A model generated the notes under the pieces. It ran no database searches. It was not told the DNA's origin and saw only the letters and a list, made by a program, of their open reading frames with translations. A DNA stretch of 64,000 nt, taken from contig NC_062224.1 of assembly GCF_902686445.1 (NCBI RefSeq), positions 20,687,123 through 20,751,122 on the forward strand. The letters run 5' to 3'. The translations under genes were made by a program, and so were the position numbers. This document shows, piece after piece, positions 10,869-22,226 of this stretch. Origin of the DNA: Sciurus carolinensis (taxonomy: Eukaryota > Chordata > Mammalia > Rodentia > Sciuridae). Numbering within the stretch: position 1 is the first letter of the stretch; each line of letters opens with the position of its first letter.

Positions 10869-11984
10869 ATCAAACTAAAATTTTCTTCATAGCAAAGGAA
10901 ACAATCAAGAATGTGCATGTTGGCACACACCTATAATCCCAGTGACACAGGAGGCTGAGGTAGGAGTATAGAGAGTTCAAAGCCAGCATCCACAAAAGGG
11001 AAACACTAAGCAACTCTGTGAGGCCTTGTCTCTAAATAAAAAAATACAAAAAGTAGGGCTGGGGATGTGGCTCAGTGGTCAGGTGCCCCTAAGTTCAATC
11101 CGTGGTACCCCTCCCCTCAACAAAAAGGAATGTTAAAGAGAGAGCTTACAGAATATGGGAGAAAATCTTTGCTACCTGTATCTCAGAAAAAAACATTAAT
11201 CTCTAGGATATATAAAGAACTCAAAAAACTTAACACCAAAAAAGCCAAATAATCCAATTAATAAATGGACAAAGGAACTGAACAGAAACTTCGCAAAAGT
11301 AAAAATACAAAAGGTCAACAAAAATATGAAAAAATGTACAACATCTCTAGCAACTAGAGCAATGCAAACTAAAACTACACTGAGATTTCATCTCACTCCA
11401 GTGAGAATTGCAATTATCAACAATACAAGGAACAGTAAATGTTGGTAAGGATGTGGGGGAAAAGGTACACTCATATATTGCTGGTGGGACTATAAATTGG
11501 TGCAACCACTCTGGAAAGCAGTATGGAGATTCCTCATTGAACTTGGAAACACCATTTGACCCAGTTATCCCACTCCTCAGTGTATACCCAAAGGACTTAA
11601 AATCATCATACATTGGTCACATCAATATTCACAGCAGCTCAATTCACAATAACTAAGCTATGTGGCTAGTCCCCAAAAAACAAAACCAAATGACCCCTCT
11701 GATATATGGGTGCTAACAGACAACAAGGCATGGAGGGAAAGAATAGAAGTTCAGTAGATTAGACATGGGGGAAGGAGAAGCAGGGAGAGGGGCCAGGAAT
11801 AGGAAAGACAGTGGAATGAATCTGACTTAACTTTCCTATGCACATATATAAATACGCCAAAGTGAATCTCCACATCATGTACAACCACAAGACTGGAATC
11901 CTGATTAGAATAAGATGTACTCCATGTTTGAATAAATATGTCAATGTATACTGTCATGCATAACTAAAAAGAACAAGTAAAATG
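10869..11984 (+). mobile_element. 5'-truncated L1 carrying a nested SINE
   Basis: Sense L1 starting within ORF2 (TCAAACTAAAATTTTCTTCAT) and running through the C-terminal region (ATCCCACTCCTCAGTGTATA) to a 3'UTR that ends near 11975. TAGGTACTATA at 10858-10868 and 11985-11995 is a perfect 11-bp target duplication. ORF2 is broken by stops. A SINE (10915-11125) splits it between 'CAATCAAGAATGT' and 'TTAAAGAGAGAGC'. Confidence 0.9.
10915..11125 (+). mobile_element. B1/ID dimeric SINE nested in L1
   Basis: Sense copy: 7SL-like half (CCTATAATCCCAGTGACACA... GGAGGCTGAGGTAGG), then the ID half (GGGCTGGGGATGTGGCTCAG) ending CAATCCGTGGTACCCC and an A-rich tail. Flanks AAGAATGT and AGGAATGT are the likely target duplication within the L1. 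It is younger than its host L1. Confidence 0.9.
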
Positions 11985-11995
11985 TAGGTACTATA

Positions 11996-12586
11996 AAACA
12001 GGAATTGTTTGGTTTGGTTTTGCTTTGTTTCATTTTCATTTTTGTCTTGTTGGAAGATCATACTGAAAATGTAGCTTTGGATATTAGAATGTCCTCGAGT
12101 TTTGTGGTGGCTCTAGTTAAACTGGAAATCAGTTGAACCATATGCTGAATTCAAGTTTTTGATGATTATTGTGATAGGCAGAATAATAGCGTCCAAAGAT
12201 ATTTACATCTTGATCCCAGGAAGGTGTGAATATATTATATCTTGATCCCCATTTTAAAAAGGGATAAAAAGAAAAGATTGCTAAATAACAGATGGGAATA
12301 GCCTAAAGATGAAACCTAAGTGTTCACATTCATTTCATTTGCTATGTGTTTTCTCCCTTTTCTAAGGTATGAATGAAAATTTTCCATTCATCTGGAAACC
12401 AACTGGAAAACTGAAAGAATAGAAATTCCCATTTGTCTATTTTTTCAATATGCTTTCCTGGTAATTTATACTTTCCCCTCCCCAAATCCAAAACAACCTA
12501 TGATAGATTGAAATTTTAAAAAATTAAACAAATAAACAACTGTTCCTCCTCCACACTTAACTAGAAAAGCATCGTTCTTGGCCAAA
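11996..12586. other. Mostly unassigned sequence
   Basis: The stretch 12172-12285 (GATAGGCAGAATAATAGCG...) resembles a common old mammalian interspersed repeat, but I cannot name the family. No gene seen. Confidence 0.4.
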
Positions 12587-12735
12587 GGTTTTCAAAGTGG
12601 TTCCAGAACCATGGACCAGGTATGTCAGTATCTCTTTGGAACATCATAGAAAAGTAAATTCTCCAACCTATCCCAGACCTACTGAATCAGAAACTCAGGT
12701 CTCAGGCCCTGAAAAATCTGTATTCTAAAAATTCC
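12587..12735. mobile_element. MER5-like DNA transposon remnant
   Basis: Opens with AAGGTTTTCAAAGTGGTTCC and carries GACCTACTGAATCAGAAACT and AAAATCTGTATTCTAA, the usual interior of MER5 elements. The right terminal repeat is missing and is replaced by a SINE 3' fragment. Confidence 0.65.
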
Positions 12736-12736
12736 T

Positions 12737-12777
12737 TGAGTTCAATCCCTGGTACCCGCCCCCCGCCCCAACACACA
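12737..12777 (+). mobile_element. ID SINE 3' fragment
   Basis: GAGTTCAATCCCTGGTACCC followed by a C-rich and A-rich tail is the end of an ID-type SINE; the tRNA-like head is absent. Confidence 0.7.
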
Positions 12778-12784
12778 AAAACTG

Positions 12785-12965
12785 TCAGGTAGTATTCTAA
12801 ACATTTTACATACACATAATCATTTAATTGCCTAAAATACATTTATTATTCCCAATTTATGGACAAGGAAATGGAGGTTTATTGACTAACCTAAACTCAC
12901 ACAGTTAATAAATGACAGTTATAATCAGGCTTCACAATCTACGCTGTAAAACAAAACTGCTCAGT
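12785..12965 (-). mobile_element. MIR SINE
   Basis: Antisense MIR: 'ATAATCATTTAATTGCC... CAATTTATGGACAAGGAAA ...ACTCACACAGTTAATAAATG' follows the order of the MIR core complement (fraction of cells 'ATTTTACAGATGAGGAAACTG', 'GGTCACACAGCTAGTAAGTG'). Confidence 0.7.
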
Positions 12966-13283
12966 TAAGTAAATAACAGATTAAGTGTTCACTAGCTAGT
13001 ATCTTAACTTTCCCAGAAAACAACATCTTGAGTATATTTTACTTATATATTTCCATAAATTTCTTAAGAAACAATTCTAGTTTTATTAGCCTATGTTTGG
13101 TCATATGATTCTGTCAGAGCCTTTTACAACATATTATGAGACAGCAACCTTTTTATCATGTCAATGCTCTGCATTATTGACACATATTCCTTAGTTACAG
13201 GTAACTGGAAAAATAATTTATTCTTTTTTTTAGTCTCATAGATTTTTGAATTTATTTACCTGTATTACTGTGCAAATTGCTAT
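12966..13283. other. Unassigned sequence
   Basis: No gene or repeat recognised up to the A-rich tail (T-rich here) of the long antisense L1. Confidence 0.4.
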
Positions 13284-14133
13284 AATGTATTTATTTTTAT
13301 TTTTACATTTTGATTCATTGTACACAAATGGGGTACAACTTTTCATTTCTATGGTTGTACATGATGTAAATTCACACCATTCATGTAATCATACATGCCC
13401 ACAGGTTAATGATGTTTGTCTCATTCCATTCTTTCCTTCCCTTGCCCCCTACCTGCTATTTCCCTCTACATAATCCAAAGTTCCTACATTCTTCTTTCCG
13501 CCTGCCTCACCCCCTGTTATGTATCATCATCCACTATCAAAGAAAACATTTGGACTTTGTTTATTTGGGATTGGTTCATTTCACTTAGCATGTATTCTCC
13601 AACTCCACTCATTTACTTGTAAATATCCTAATTTTATTCTTCTTTAAGGCTGAATAATATTCCATTGTGTATATATACCACAGCTTCTTTATCCATTCAC
13701 CTACTGAATCTAGGTTGGTTCCTCAATCCAGTTATTGTGAAACGAGTTGCTATAAACATTGTTGTGGCCACATCACCAAAGTATGGTGATTTTAAGTCCT
13801 TTGGGTATATGCTGAGGAGTGGGATAAATAGATCAAATGATGTTTCCATTCCAAGTTCAATGAGGAATTCGTACTGTTATCCAGAGTGGCTGCACCAATT
13901 TGCAGTTCCACCAGCACCATATGAATGTACCTTTTCCCCCACATCCTCACCAACATTTACTGTTACTTGTATTTTTGATAATTGCCATTCCGACTAGAGT
14001 GAAATGGAATCTCAGGGTAGTTTCAATTTGAATTTCTCTTCTAGAGATGTTGCACATTTTTTCATATTTTTGTTGACCATTCATATTTCTTCTTCCATGA
14101 AGTATCTGTTCAGTTCCTTTGCCCATTTGTTGA

Positions 14134-14502
14134 TTAGGTTTTTTTGTTTTTGTTTTTCTTGGTGTTAAGTTTTCTGAGTTCTTTATATACCCTGGAGATT
14201 AATGTTTTTTCTGAGGTACAGGTGGCAAAGATTTTCTCCCACTCCATAGGCTCTCTCATCACATTCTTGATTGTTTGCTGTGAAAAAGGGTTTAGTTTGA
14301 TACCATCCCATTTATTTATTCTTGATTTTATTTTTTGCACTTCAGGATTCTGGTTGAGGAATTTGATTACTAAGCCAACATGATGAAGATTTTGACCTAC
14401 TTCTTCTTCTAGTGGGTGCAGGGTCTCTGGTCTAATTCCTAGGCCCTTGATCCACTTTGAGTTGAGTTTTGTGCAACATGAGAGATAGGGGTCTAATTTC
14501 AT
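14134..14502 (-). pseudogene. L1 ORF2p C-terminal third remnant
   Basis: A 122-codon open segment: MKLDPYLSCCTKLNSKWIKG, LGIRPETLHPLEEEVGQNLH and WEKIFATCTSEKTLISRVYK, all matching the ORF2p region between reverse transcriptase and the cysteine motif in the 27 and 47 kb copies. The frame ends before the cysteine motif. Inactive. Confidence 0.88.
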
Positions 14503-15419
14503 TTTGCTACATATGAATTTCCAGTTTTCCTAGCACCATTTGTTGAAGAGGCTATCTTTTTACTCCAATGTATGTTTATGGCACCTTTGTCTAGTATGCA
14601 ATAACTGTACTTATGTTGATTTGTCTCTGTGTCTTCCATTCTGTACCATTGGTCTTCATGTCTGTTTTGATGCCAATATCATGACATTTTTGTTACTTTA
14701 GCTCTAGACTATAATTTAAGGTCTGGCATTGTGATGTCTCCTGCTTCACTTTTCTCCCTGAAGATTGCTTTGGCTATTCTGGGCCTCTTATTTTTCCAAA
14801 TGAATTTCATGACTGCTTTTACTATTTCTATGAAGAACATTATTGGAATCTTAATAGGAATTGCACTAAATCTGTACAGTGCTTTTAATAGTAAAGTTAT
14901 TCTGACAATACTAATTCAGCCTATCTGAGAACATGGGAGTTCTTTCCATTTTCTAAAGTCTTCCTCAATTTCTTTCTTCAGTGTTCTATAGTTTTCATTG
15001 TAAGGGTCTTTCACCTCTTTTGATAGGCTGATTCCCAAAAATTTTATTATTTTGAGGCTATTGTGAATAGGATAATTTCTAATTTCTCTTTCAATTGATT
15101 CATCCTTGATGTATAGGAATGCAACTGAGTTATGTGTGTTAATTTTATATCCTGTTGTTTTGTTGAATTTGTTTATGAGCTCTAGATGTTTTCTGGTGGA
15201 GTTTTTTGGGTGGAGTTTTTTGGTTCTTCTAAATATAGAATCATGTCATCAGTAAATAGGAGTAGTTTGAGCTCTTCTTTTCCTATTTGTATCCCTTTAA
15301 TTTCTTTCTTCTGTCTAATTGTTCTGACTAGAGTTTCCAGGAGTATGTTGAATAGAAGTCTTGAAATAGGGCATCTTCTGCCTTATTCCAGTTTTTAAGG
15401 GAAATGCTTTCAATTTTTC

Positions 15420-15638
15420 TCAATTTAGAATGATGTTGGCCTTGGGTTTAGCATATATAGCTTTTACAATGTTGAGGTATATTCCTATGATCCCTAGCTT
15501 TTCTAGTGTTATAAATATGAAGAGGTATTGTATTTTGTCAAATGCTTTTTCTGCATCTATTGAGATAATCATATGATTCTTATCTGTAAGTCTATTGATA
15601 TGATGAATTAGGTATATTGATTTCCATATTTTGAACAA
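15420..15638 (-). pseudogene. L1 ORF2p reverse-transcriptase remnant
   Basis: A 72-codon piece of the palm region of the L1 reverse transcriptase: [27 protein letters not shown], then [17 protein letters not shown]. It aligns with the same region of the young L1 at 25-26 kb. Flanking frames are interrupted, so it is an inactive part of the 13.3-19.9 kb L1. Confidence 0.88.
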
Positions 15639-16845
15639 CCTTGCCTCCCTGGGATGAGCCCCACTTGATCATTGTGTACTATCTTTTATATGTTTTTACA
15701 TGCAATTTGCCAGAATTTTATTGAGAATTTTTGCATCTGTGTTCATCAGGGAAGTGGTCTGAAGTTTTCTTTCCATAATGCTGGCTTCATATAATGAGTT
15801 TGGAAGGGTTCCCTCTTTTTCTATTTCTTGGAATAATTTGAGGCGTACTGGTGTTAAGTCTTCTTTGAAGGTCTCTTAGAACACAACTAAGAATCCATCT
15901 GGTCCTGGGCTTTTCTTAGTTGGTCGACTTTTAATTGCATCTTGAAATTGATCTGTTTAAATTGTGTATGTCCTCCTGATCCAGTATGGGTAGGTCATGT
16001 GTCTCTAGAAATTTGTCAATATCTTCATCATTTTCTATTTTATTGGATTATAATTTTTCAAATAGTTTCTGATTATTTTCTGTAGTTTAGTAGTGTGTGT
16101 TGTGTTATTTCTTTTCTCATCATGAATTTTAGTAATTGAGTTTTCACTCTCTCTTCATTAGCATGGATAATTTGTATTTTTCAAAGAACCAACTTTTTGT
16201 TTCAGTGATTTTTTTGAATTGTTTCTTTTGTTTCAATTTCATTGATTTGGGTTCTGATTTTATTTCCTTTCTTCTACTGTTTTTGGTGTTGATCTGTTCT
16301 TTTTCTAGGGCTTTCAGATGTACTGTTAGGTTATTTATTTGGCTAATTTTCTGTTCTTTTAATGAATGAGCTCAGTGCAATAAAGTTTCCTCTTAGAACT
16401 GCCTTCCTAGTATCCTAGAGATTCTGATACATTGTGTCACAACTGTAATTTACTTCTGAACATTTTTTAAAATTTTATTCATGATTTCTTCTACTATCCA
16501 TTGGTCATTCAATAGCATATATTTAGTCTCTAGATTAAGAGTAACTTCTATTTTTTATTTTATCACTGATTCCATTATGATCTGATAGAAAGCAAGGTAT
16601 TATCTCTATTTTCTGTATTAAGAATTGCTTTGTGGTATAATATATGATCTATTTTAGAGAAGGATCCATGTGTGGCTGAGAAGAAAGTGTATTTAAGAAA
16701 ATATTCCATATTTCTGTTGTCTAAATTATTGATTGTATTATTGAGTTCTATAGTTTCTTTGTTTAGTTTTGTTTGGAAGATCTATCCAGTCATGAAAGAG
16801 GTGTGTTAAAGTCATCCAGTATTATTGGGTGGTCTATTTGATGCA

Positions 16846-17148
16846 TCAAATTGAGAAGTGTTTGATATATGTAGATGCTCCATTGTTTGGGGCATTAATA
16901 TTTATGACTGTTATGTCTTGTTGATGTATAATTCCTTTAAGCTGTATGAAATGTCCTTCATCCCTTCTGATTAACATTGACTTGAAGTCCACTTTATCTA
17001 ATATAAGGATAGAAATCCCTGCTTGTTTACATGAACCATGTGACTGATATGCTTGTTCCCATCCTTTCACCTTCAGTCTTTGGTGTCTTTGCCTATAAGG
17101 TGAATCTCTTGGAGACAGCATATTGTTGGGTCTTGTTTTGTAATTCAA
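16846..17148 (-). pseudogene. L1 ORF2p endonuclease-domain remnant
   Basis: A 100-codon open segment of the same L1. It corresponds to the middle of the apurinic-type endonuclease domain that nicks target DNA: LKVKGWEQAYQSHGSCKQAG, then HFIQLKGIIH and ININAPNNGAS (canonical L1 reads ...YAPN). The N-terminal catalytic part and the rest of ORF2 are in other frames or stopped, so no protein is expected. Confidence 0.87.
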
Positions 17149-17262
17149 TCTGCCAGTCTATGTCTTTTGATTGATCGGTTTAGCTATTTAAGTTCAAAAT
17201 AATTATTGAGATCTGATTTTTATTCCCAATCATTTTGGTTTATTTCTGGTTTTTAATTTGAA

Positions 17263-17616
17263 TTAATTTATCCTTTGATCAACTATTCCTCTAATGTACT
17301 TCCTCCCTTCACTGGTTTTCACTATTTTTTTTTTCATTTCATCTTCGTGGAATATTTTGCTGAGAATGTTCTGTAGTGCAGGCTTTCTTGTTGTGAATTC
17401 TTTTAACTTTTCTTTATCATGAAAAATTTTTATTTCACCTTCAAATCTGAAGTTTAATTTCACTGGGTATAGTATTCTTGGTTGGTATCCATTTTCTTTC
17501 AGAGCTTGATATATATTATTCCAAGTTCTCCTAGCTTTGAGTGCCTGGATTGAAAAATTCTGTTGAGATCTGAATTGGTTTCCCTCTAAATGAAATCTCA
17601 CATTTTTCTCTGGCAC
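17263..17616 (-). pseudogene. L1 ORF1p C-terminal domain remnant
   Basis: A 117-codon open segment inside the antisense L1. It matches the carboxyl-terminal domain of L1 ORF1p, the trimeric RNA-binding chaperone that coats L1 RNA: KARRTWNNIYQALKENG near residues 27-43, then YPVKLNFRFEGEIKIFHDKE and PALQNILSKIF. The upstream coiled coil and RRM part is out of frame or stopped. The ORF2 endonuclease lies just downstream, as expected for L1 order. Confidence 0.88.
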
Positions 17617-19915
17617 CCTTTAAAATTCTATCCTTATTCTCTGGGTTAGGCATTTTCCTCAGTATGGGTCTGTTATAATTTTTGTATATTTGGGGTCCTT
17701 TAGGCCCTCCTGTATTTGATTTTCCATTTTATTCTTTAGGTTTGGGAAATTTTCAAATATTATTTCTTTGAAAAAATTTTGCATTCCCTTGGTTTGTATT
17801 TCCATGCCTTCATCTATCCTGATAAAACTTAATTTTCATCTTTTCATGTTTTCATATTTCTTGGAAGTTCTATTCATGATCTCTTAACATCTTCTCTCCA
17901 TGGTCAACTCTATTTTCAACATTATATATTTTGTCATCATTGTCTCAAACTTTCTTCTGAGTTGTCTAGTCTATTGGTCATGCTTTCCATTGTATTTTTA
18001 ATTTGGTTTATTGATTCCTTCATTTCAAGGATTTCTGCTTCATTTCTTTTTAAGAATCTCGATTCTTTAAGTGCTCTTTCACCTCCTGAATTGTCTCTCT
18101 GATTTCATACTTTACATCATCCTTTACCTCACAGATCAGTTTAACTATGTATATTCTAAACTCCTGTTATAAGTCTTCCACTGTAGTATCATTGGATACT
18201 ATTATTGGAGCATCTTGGTTTGTTTGGAGGGATGTGTTCCCTTGTTTTTTCATGTTGTTTGTGTGTCTATCTAGCAATATGGATCTTAGGCAGTAGAGTT
18301 TCTACCCTGTAGACTTATAGTGTCCCTGGATGTTTCCACTACCTCAACATTAAGGGGGAGACAAATAATAAAAACTGCCAATGAAAACAATATACAGCCT
18401 TAAACCAAATAGCACTTACTAAGCCATCTACAGATTTGTTGCAATAAACAGAAATAATATTTTCAGTTATTGCCTACAATAAAAACAGTAAGTTTGCAAA
18501 AGGGTTTACAATTTCAAATAGTGGACAGAGAAAACAAAATTGATGCAGGATGTGATGTTTGTGAGGAAGGAGGAGAAAAAACTGAAGTTAAAAATTAAAG
18601 GAAGAGAGAAAGAGAATACTAGAAGTTGGCTGTTAGCAGAACAAAGGAGAGAAAATCAAGGGACACATGAAATAAAATATATATATAAAGTAAAAATTTT
18701 AAAATATTAAAAATTGAAAAAAGTAAAAAAAAAAAATATAAGACAAAACTGAAATAAAATCAGACATACTAGTCCTCAGTAAATTGATGCATGAAAAACT
18801 GGTTTAAAAATGATAGAAATTTGAGAGAAAAAAAGAAAAAAAAATCTTGAAGAAAAATTGAACAATTGTTTCCATTAGAGTTAAAAAGATTCTCAGCTTC
18901 CCTTCTCAGCAGTTAGGTGGGGTTTTCTGGAGTATGAGGCTTGCTCCTGCTTTAAGGTGGTGTTATTAGGGTAAGAGGGTTAATCTTGGAGGTAAAATTC
19001 CAGTCTCTGTGCTGAATGTCAACTGGTCTGGAGATTTTAAATCAGTGCTCCTCTAGGACCCAGCAATTGCTGGTTCATGCTGAAAGACTGCACCCCAGGA
19101 ATCTCCTTTGGGTTCTACTCATGTGGTGTAGGAACCAGTTCTTAGCCCACTATGGAACCCACAATTCCTGGTCTCTGACTCAGTCTCCAAACTCAATCTC
19201 TCCTGCCCTCATCCTTTTGAATTCCTGGAGAGGTGCTTCTCTTCCAGCTGATTCTTCAAGCAGTGGATTGGAGGGGGACAGGAAAGCAAGGTGGGTTTTT
19301 CTGACCAGAATTCCCCTGTGTAAACCTCTCTTCATGCTTGATTTTCTCCTGCTCACTTAGGCAAACTCTCTGTCATGGAGCATGGGTTTACCCAGCTTGT
19401 TTTTCGAGCCACACTGGTCTGCCAGAAATTGGCTCCCCTAGCTGCTGGCCTCAGCACTGCAGCTGCAAAATGATTCCTTTAGCTGTCTTCTGTATTCCAC
19501 AGGGAGAGATGAAGGCTTCTTTCCCATACAAGGATATTATGCAGCACACATTACTGTTTTAGTTGGCAGTGATTCTGATCTCTAAACTCTCTGTACCCTA
19601 ACACGTCTTGGTCCTCCTGAGTATGGGGGTTCCTTTAATTTCCTTATTGCTTTACTGTGTTCATGGAGGGGTCATTCTGGCTTGTGCCTACAGTCACTAC
19701 CACTGTGGTGCTGGGGATTTCTTCCTTATTTTATTATATTCAATCACCTGAGTCCCCATTCTGTTTTGAGAGTCCAAAATTAAATTCCAGTAAATTCCCC
19801 ATAATTTTTGTTAATTCACCCACCTTGCTAAAAAGCTGCCTGTCTGATTTTCTTGGTTTCATGCAATAGAGACAACAGGAAAACAACCTCTCTATTCCAT
19901 CATCTTCCTCTCTCC

Positions 19916-20829
19916 TCAGTTTATAATTTTTAATTAAACTTTTATCTGAATTCATGCCACATATCAATTGAGTTTTAGTCCTCAAGATCTGCACTGACTG
20001 TTCACATAGATCAGAATAATTCAATAAATGTACAAGGTTCAATTTACTTTATGATAGCTATATGACACCCTAGATTAGCTAAATAAGTGGAACAGTGATA
20101 GCTTCTGAAGAGCTATCTCTCTTCAAACATGGATCCAAAAATGTCTGAATAGGAACTAAATTAAGACTGGATAGACAGTTCCATCATGTGGAGTTGCTCT
20201 TCTATTATAGATAGTCATTCTGCTATTCAGGGTACAATAGTTTGGGGAGATACATGAAGACAAATATACTATATACCATGGAATCATTATCACAAAGTCT
20301 GAGAAATCACTGCCAATTATTAGAATGTTGTAGTTCGCTCATAAGTGCTCCCAACGTCAACTGCACTGAGATACCCATCTGACTGTAATGTAAAGTCCTG
20401 AACAACAGGAAAACGAGAGAAATAGCTCAAAATTTTAATGTTTTAGAGACATTCCAAGTTCTAACTTTTGCCAGACCCCAGGTTTTTATATTTATGAAAT
20501 TTATGGTTTATATTATGGAACTTATGGTTTATATTATGGAATTTATGGTTTTCATATTTATTCTTATATTTATGGAAGTCTCTTGGTAGATCTTTAATTT
20601 CTTTTACAATAAATAAACTGTTATAATCTAATTCACCCCTCTCAGTATTCATTAGATCTCATATGCTTTTCACTATTGAAGGGCTTCCCTAATGATAATA
20701 TTCACTTCTCTCCTCCATCATAATTTTCCTTCTCTATTAGGTCATTCTGTAGCTATGAAAACACATAATTCCTTTCATCTAAAAAAATTCCCAAATTCTA
20801 TTTATTACAAAACTTCTTGAAAGATTTGT
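19916..20829. other. Unassigned sequence with small internal repeat
   Basis: A 22-24 bp unit (GAAATTTATGGTTTATATTAT-like) is repeated about three times at 20496-20560. No gene or other repeat recognised. Confidence 0.5.
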
Positions 20830-21115
20830 TTCTACTTGTAGTCTCCCTCTTTCATCTCCTCCAGTTCCTTGGAATCATAGTAAGACTTTCATCACATATC
20901 ACCATGCCAAAACTGCTCTGGTCAAAGTCACCTCAGCGTTATTAAATTCAATGAAAATTCTTATTGTACATCTTACAAGATTAATCAGCAAGATCTGAAG
21001 AAACTTACCACTCCCTCCTTCTTGAAACACATGTGTACTTAAATTGGTCCTTCTACTTTCCTGACAGCTCATTCCCAATTTCTTTTGCTGGATCCTTTTC
21101 TTATTCTAGGCCTCT
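20830..21115 (+). mobile_element. L2 LINE, reverse-transcriptase region
   Basis: Contains CTGGTCAAAGTCACCTCAGC, CACTCCCTCCTTCTTGAAAC and CTTTTGCTGGATCCT, in the order of the L2 ORF2 RT segment. Reading frames are lost. An old fossil copy. Confidence 0.65.
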
Positions 21116-21577
21116 AATTATTAGATCATCTCAGAATTTCAAACAATGGATCAATCAATTGATCAATAGATAAAAGGTTAGAAATGGAAATATTAGTTCA
21201 TTGTAACACACTAGCCACCTACCTACCCCTTAGTTCAAGAAAAAAAAAATGAGTTAATCAGATAAAATTTCCCTTTCTGCCCGTCTTTGATCTCATTCTC
21301 TTCCCTTACTTCTTCAGTGTAACCATCATCCTGAATTTTATGTTTGTCAACCTCTTACCTTCTTATAATTTACTTCACAAGCTCATATCCCCCTCACACA
21401 CAATTTTAATCTATATAAATGAAATAACATATTATCTACAATATTATGGGATTTTTAGAATGTATTCTTTAAGGCAAACATTATGGGTTTATGTTATATT
21501 ATTAAAATAAAAATTAAATTGAAGGTAGGGTTTGGATTAGGACAAGAATGTCTGTTTGAATTAACCATATTTATAGG
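21116..21577. other. Unassigned sequence
   Basis: No gene or clear repeat. Confidence 0.4.
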
Positions 21578-21582
21578 ATCCC

Positions 21583-21949
21583 TGTCTTAGTCCATTCAAG
21601 CTGCTATAACAAAATACTATAATTTGGAGAGGGGCCTTACAAGCTAGAGTCATCATAATTCAATAAACAATTTTATTTCTCACAGTTCTGGAAGCTGGAT
21701 GTCAAAGATCAATTCACCAGTGAATGTAGACTCTGGTGACGGTTTGCTTAATCATGGATAGCTTTCTCACTCTAACCTCCCACAGTGAAAGAAGTAAAAA
21801 GCATCTTTATAAAGGCACTAATACCATTCATAAAGGCTCTCTCTTCATGACCTAATCATCCCCATGAAGACTTTATTCACCTCCTAATAGCATAACCTAG
21901 AAGTTAGGATTTCAACACACACTTTGACTGAAACACTCAGAGTACAGCA
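21583..21949 (-). mobile_element. Solo MaLR (MST/MLT-like) LTR with 5-bp target duplication
   Basis: A 367-bp segment begins TGTCTTAGTCCATTCAAGCT and ends ...GAGTACAGCA (complement of a MaLR LTR, with TTTATTTCTCACAGTTCTGG inside). ATCCC stands on both sides (21578-21582 and 21950-21954), the 5-bp duplication expected for this class. No internal sequence remains, so it is a solo LTR. Confidence 0.88.
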
Positions 21950-22069
21950 ATCCCCAAAGCCTAGAGATGGCTTTGAAAATAAAGCTCAATTAGGCATACC
22001 CAAGGATGGACAGATCACAGAGATTATTCATATCTAATCATAAACAACATTTCCTTTATATAATTTATT

Positions 22070-22209
22070 TTTTAAATATTTGCTTTTGTTTTTAGTTGTA
22101 GATGGACACAATACCTTTATTTTATTTATTTATGTGGTACTGAGGATCAAGTTCACTGTCTCTTATATGTAAGGCAAGCACTGTACCACTGAGCTACAAC
22201 CTCAGTTCG
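22070..22209 (-). mobile_element. ID-type SINE with perfect 17-bp target duplication
   Basis: Complement of an ID-derived SINE (GGTACTGAGGATCAAGTTCAC... GTAAGGCAAGCACTG... CCACTGAGCTACAACCTCAG) with a longer tail region (TTTAGTTGTAGATGGACACA). CCTTTATATAATTTATT occurs at 22053-22069 and 22210-22226 without mismatch. The body is diverged although the duplication is intact. Confidence 0.9.
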
Positions 22210-22226
22210 CCTTTATATAATTTATT

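Larger units (their letters stand above)
13284..19915 (-). mobile_element. Nearly full-length decayed L1 with 5'UTR
   Basis: About 6.6 kb on the minus strand. Reading from 19915 downward: a 5' end GGAGAGAGGAAGATGATGG, about 1.6 kb of 5'UTR with a T-rich 3' part, ORF1 remnants (about 18280-17260), ORF2 from about 17150 to 13520, then 3'UTR to 13284. The 5' end and order match the sense L1 at 46.06 kb, which confirms completeness. Many stops and frameshifts break both ORFs. I found no convincing target duplication, only a shared TATAAT at the edges. Confidence 0.92.

Noticed and set aside
20496..20560. CRISPR-like direct repeats
   Set aside because: Three short AT-rich tandem units without spacers, in an animal genome.
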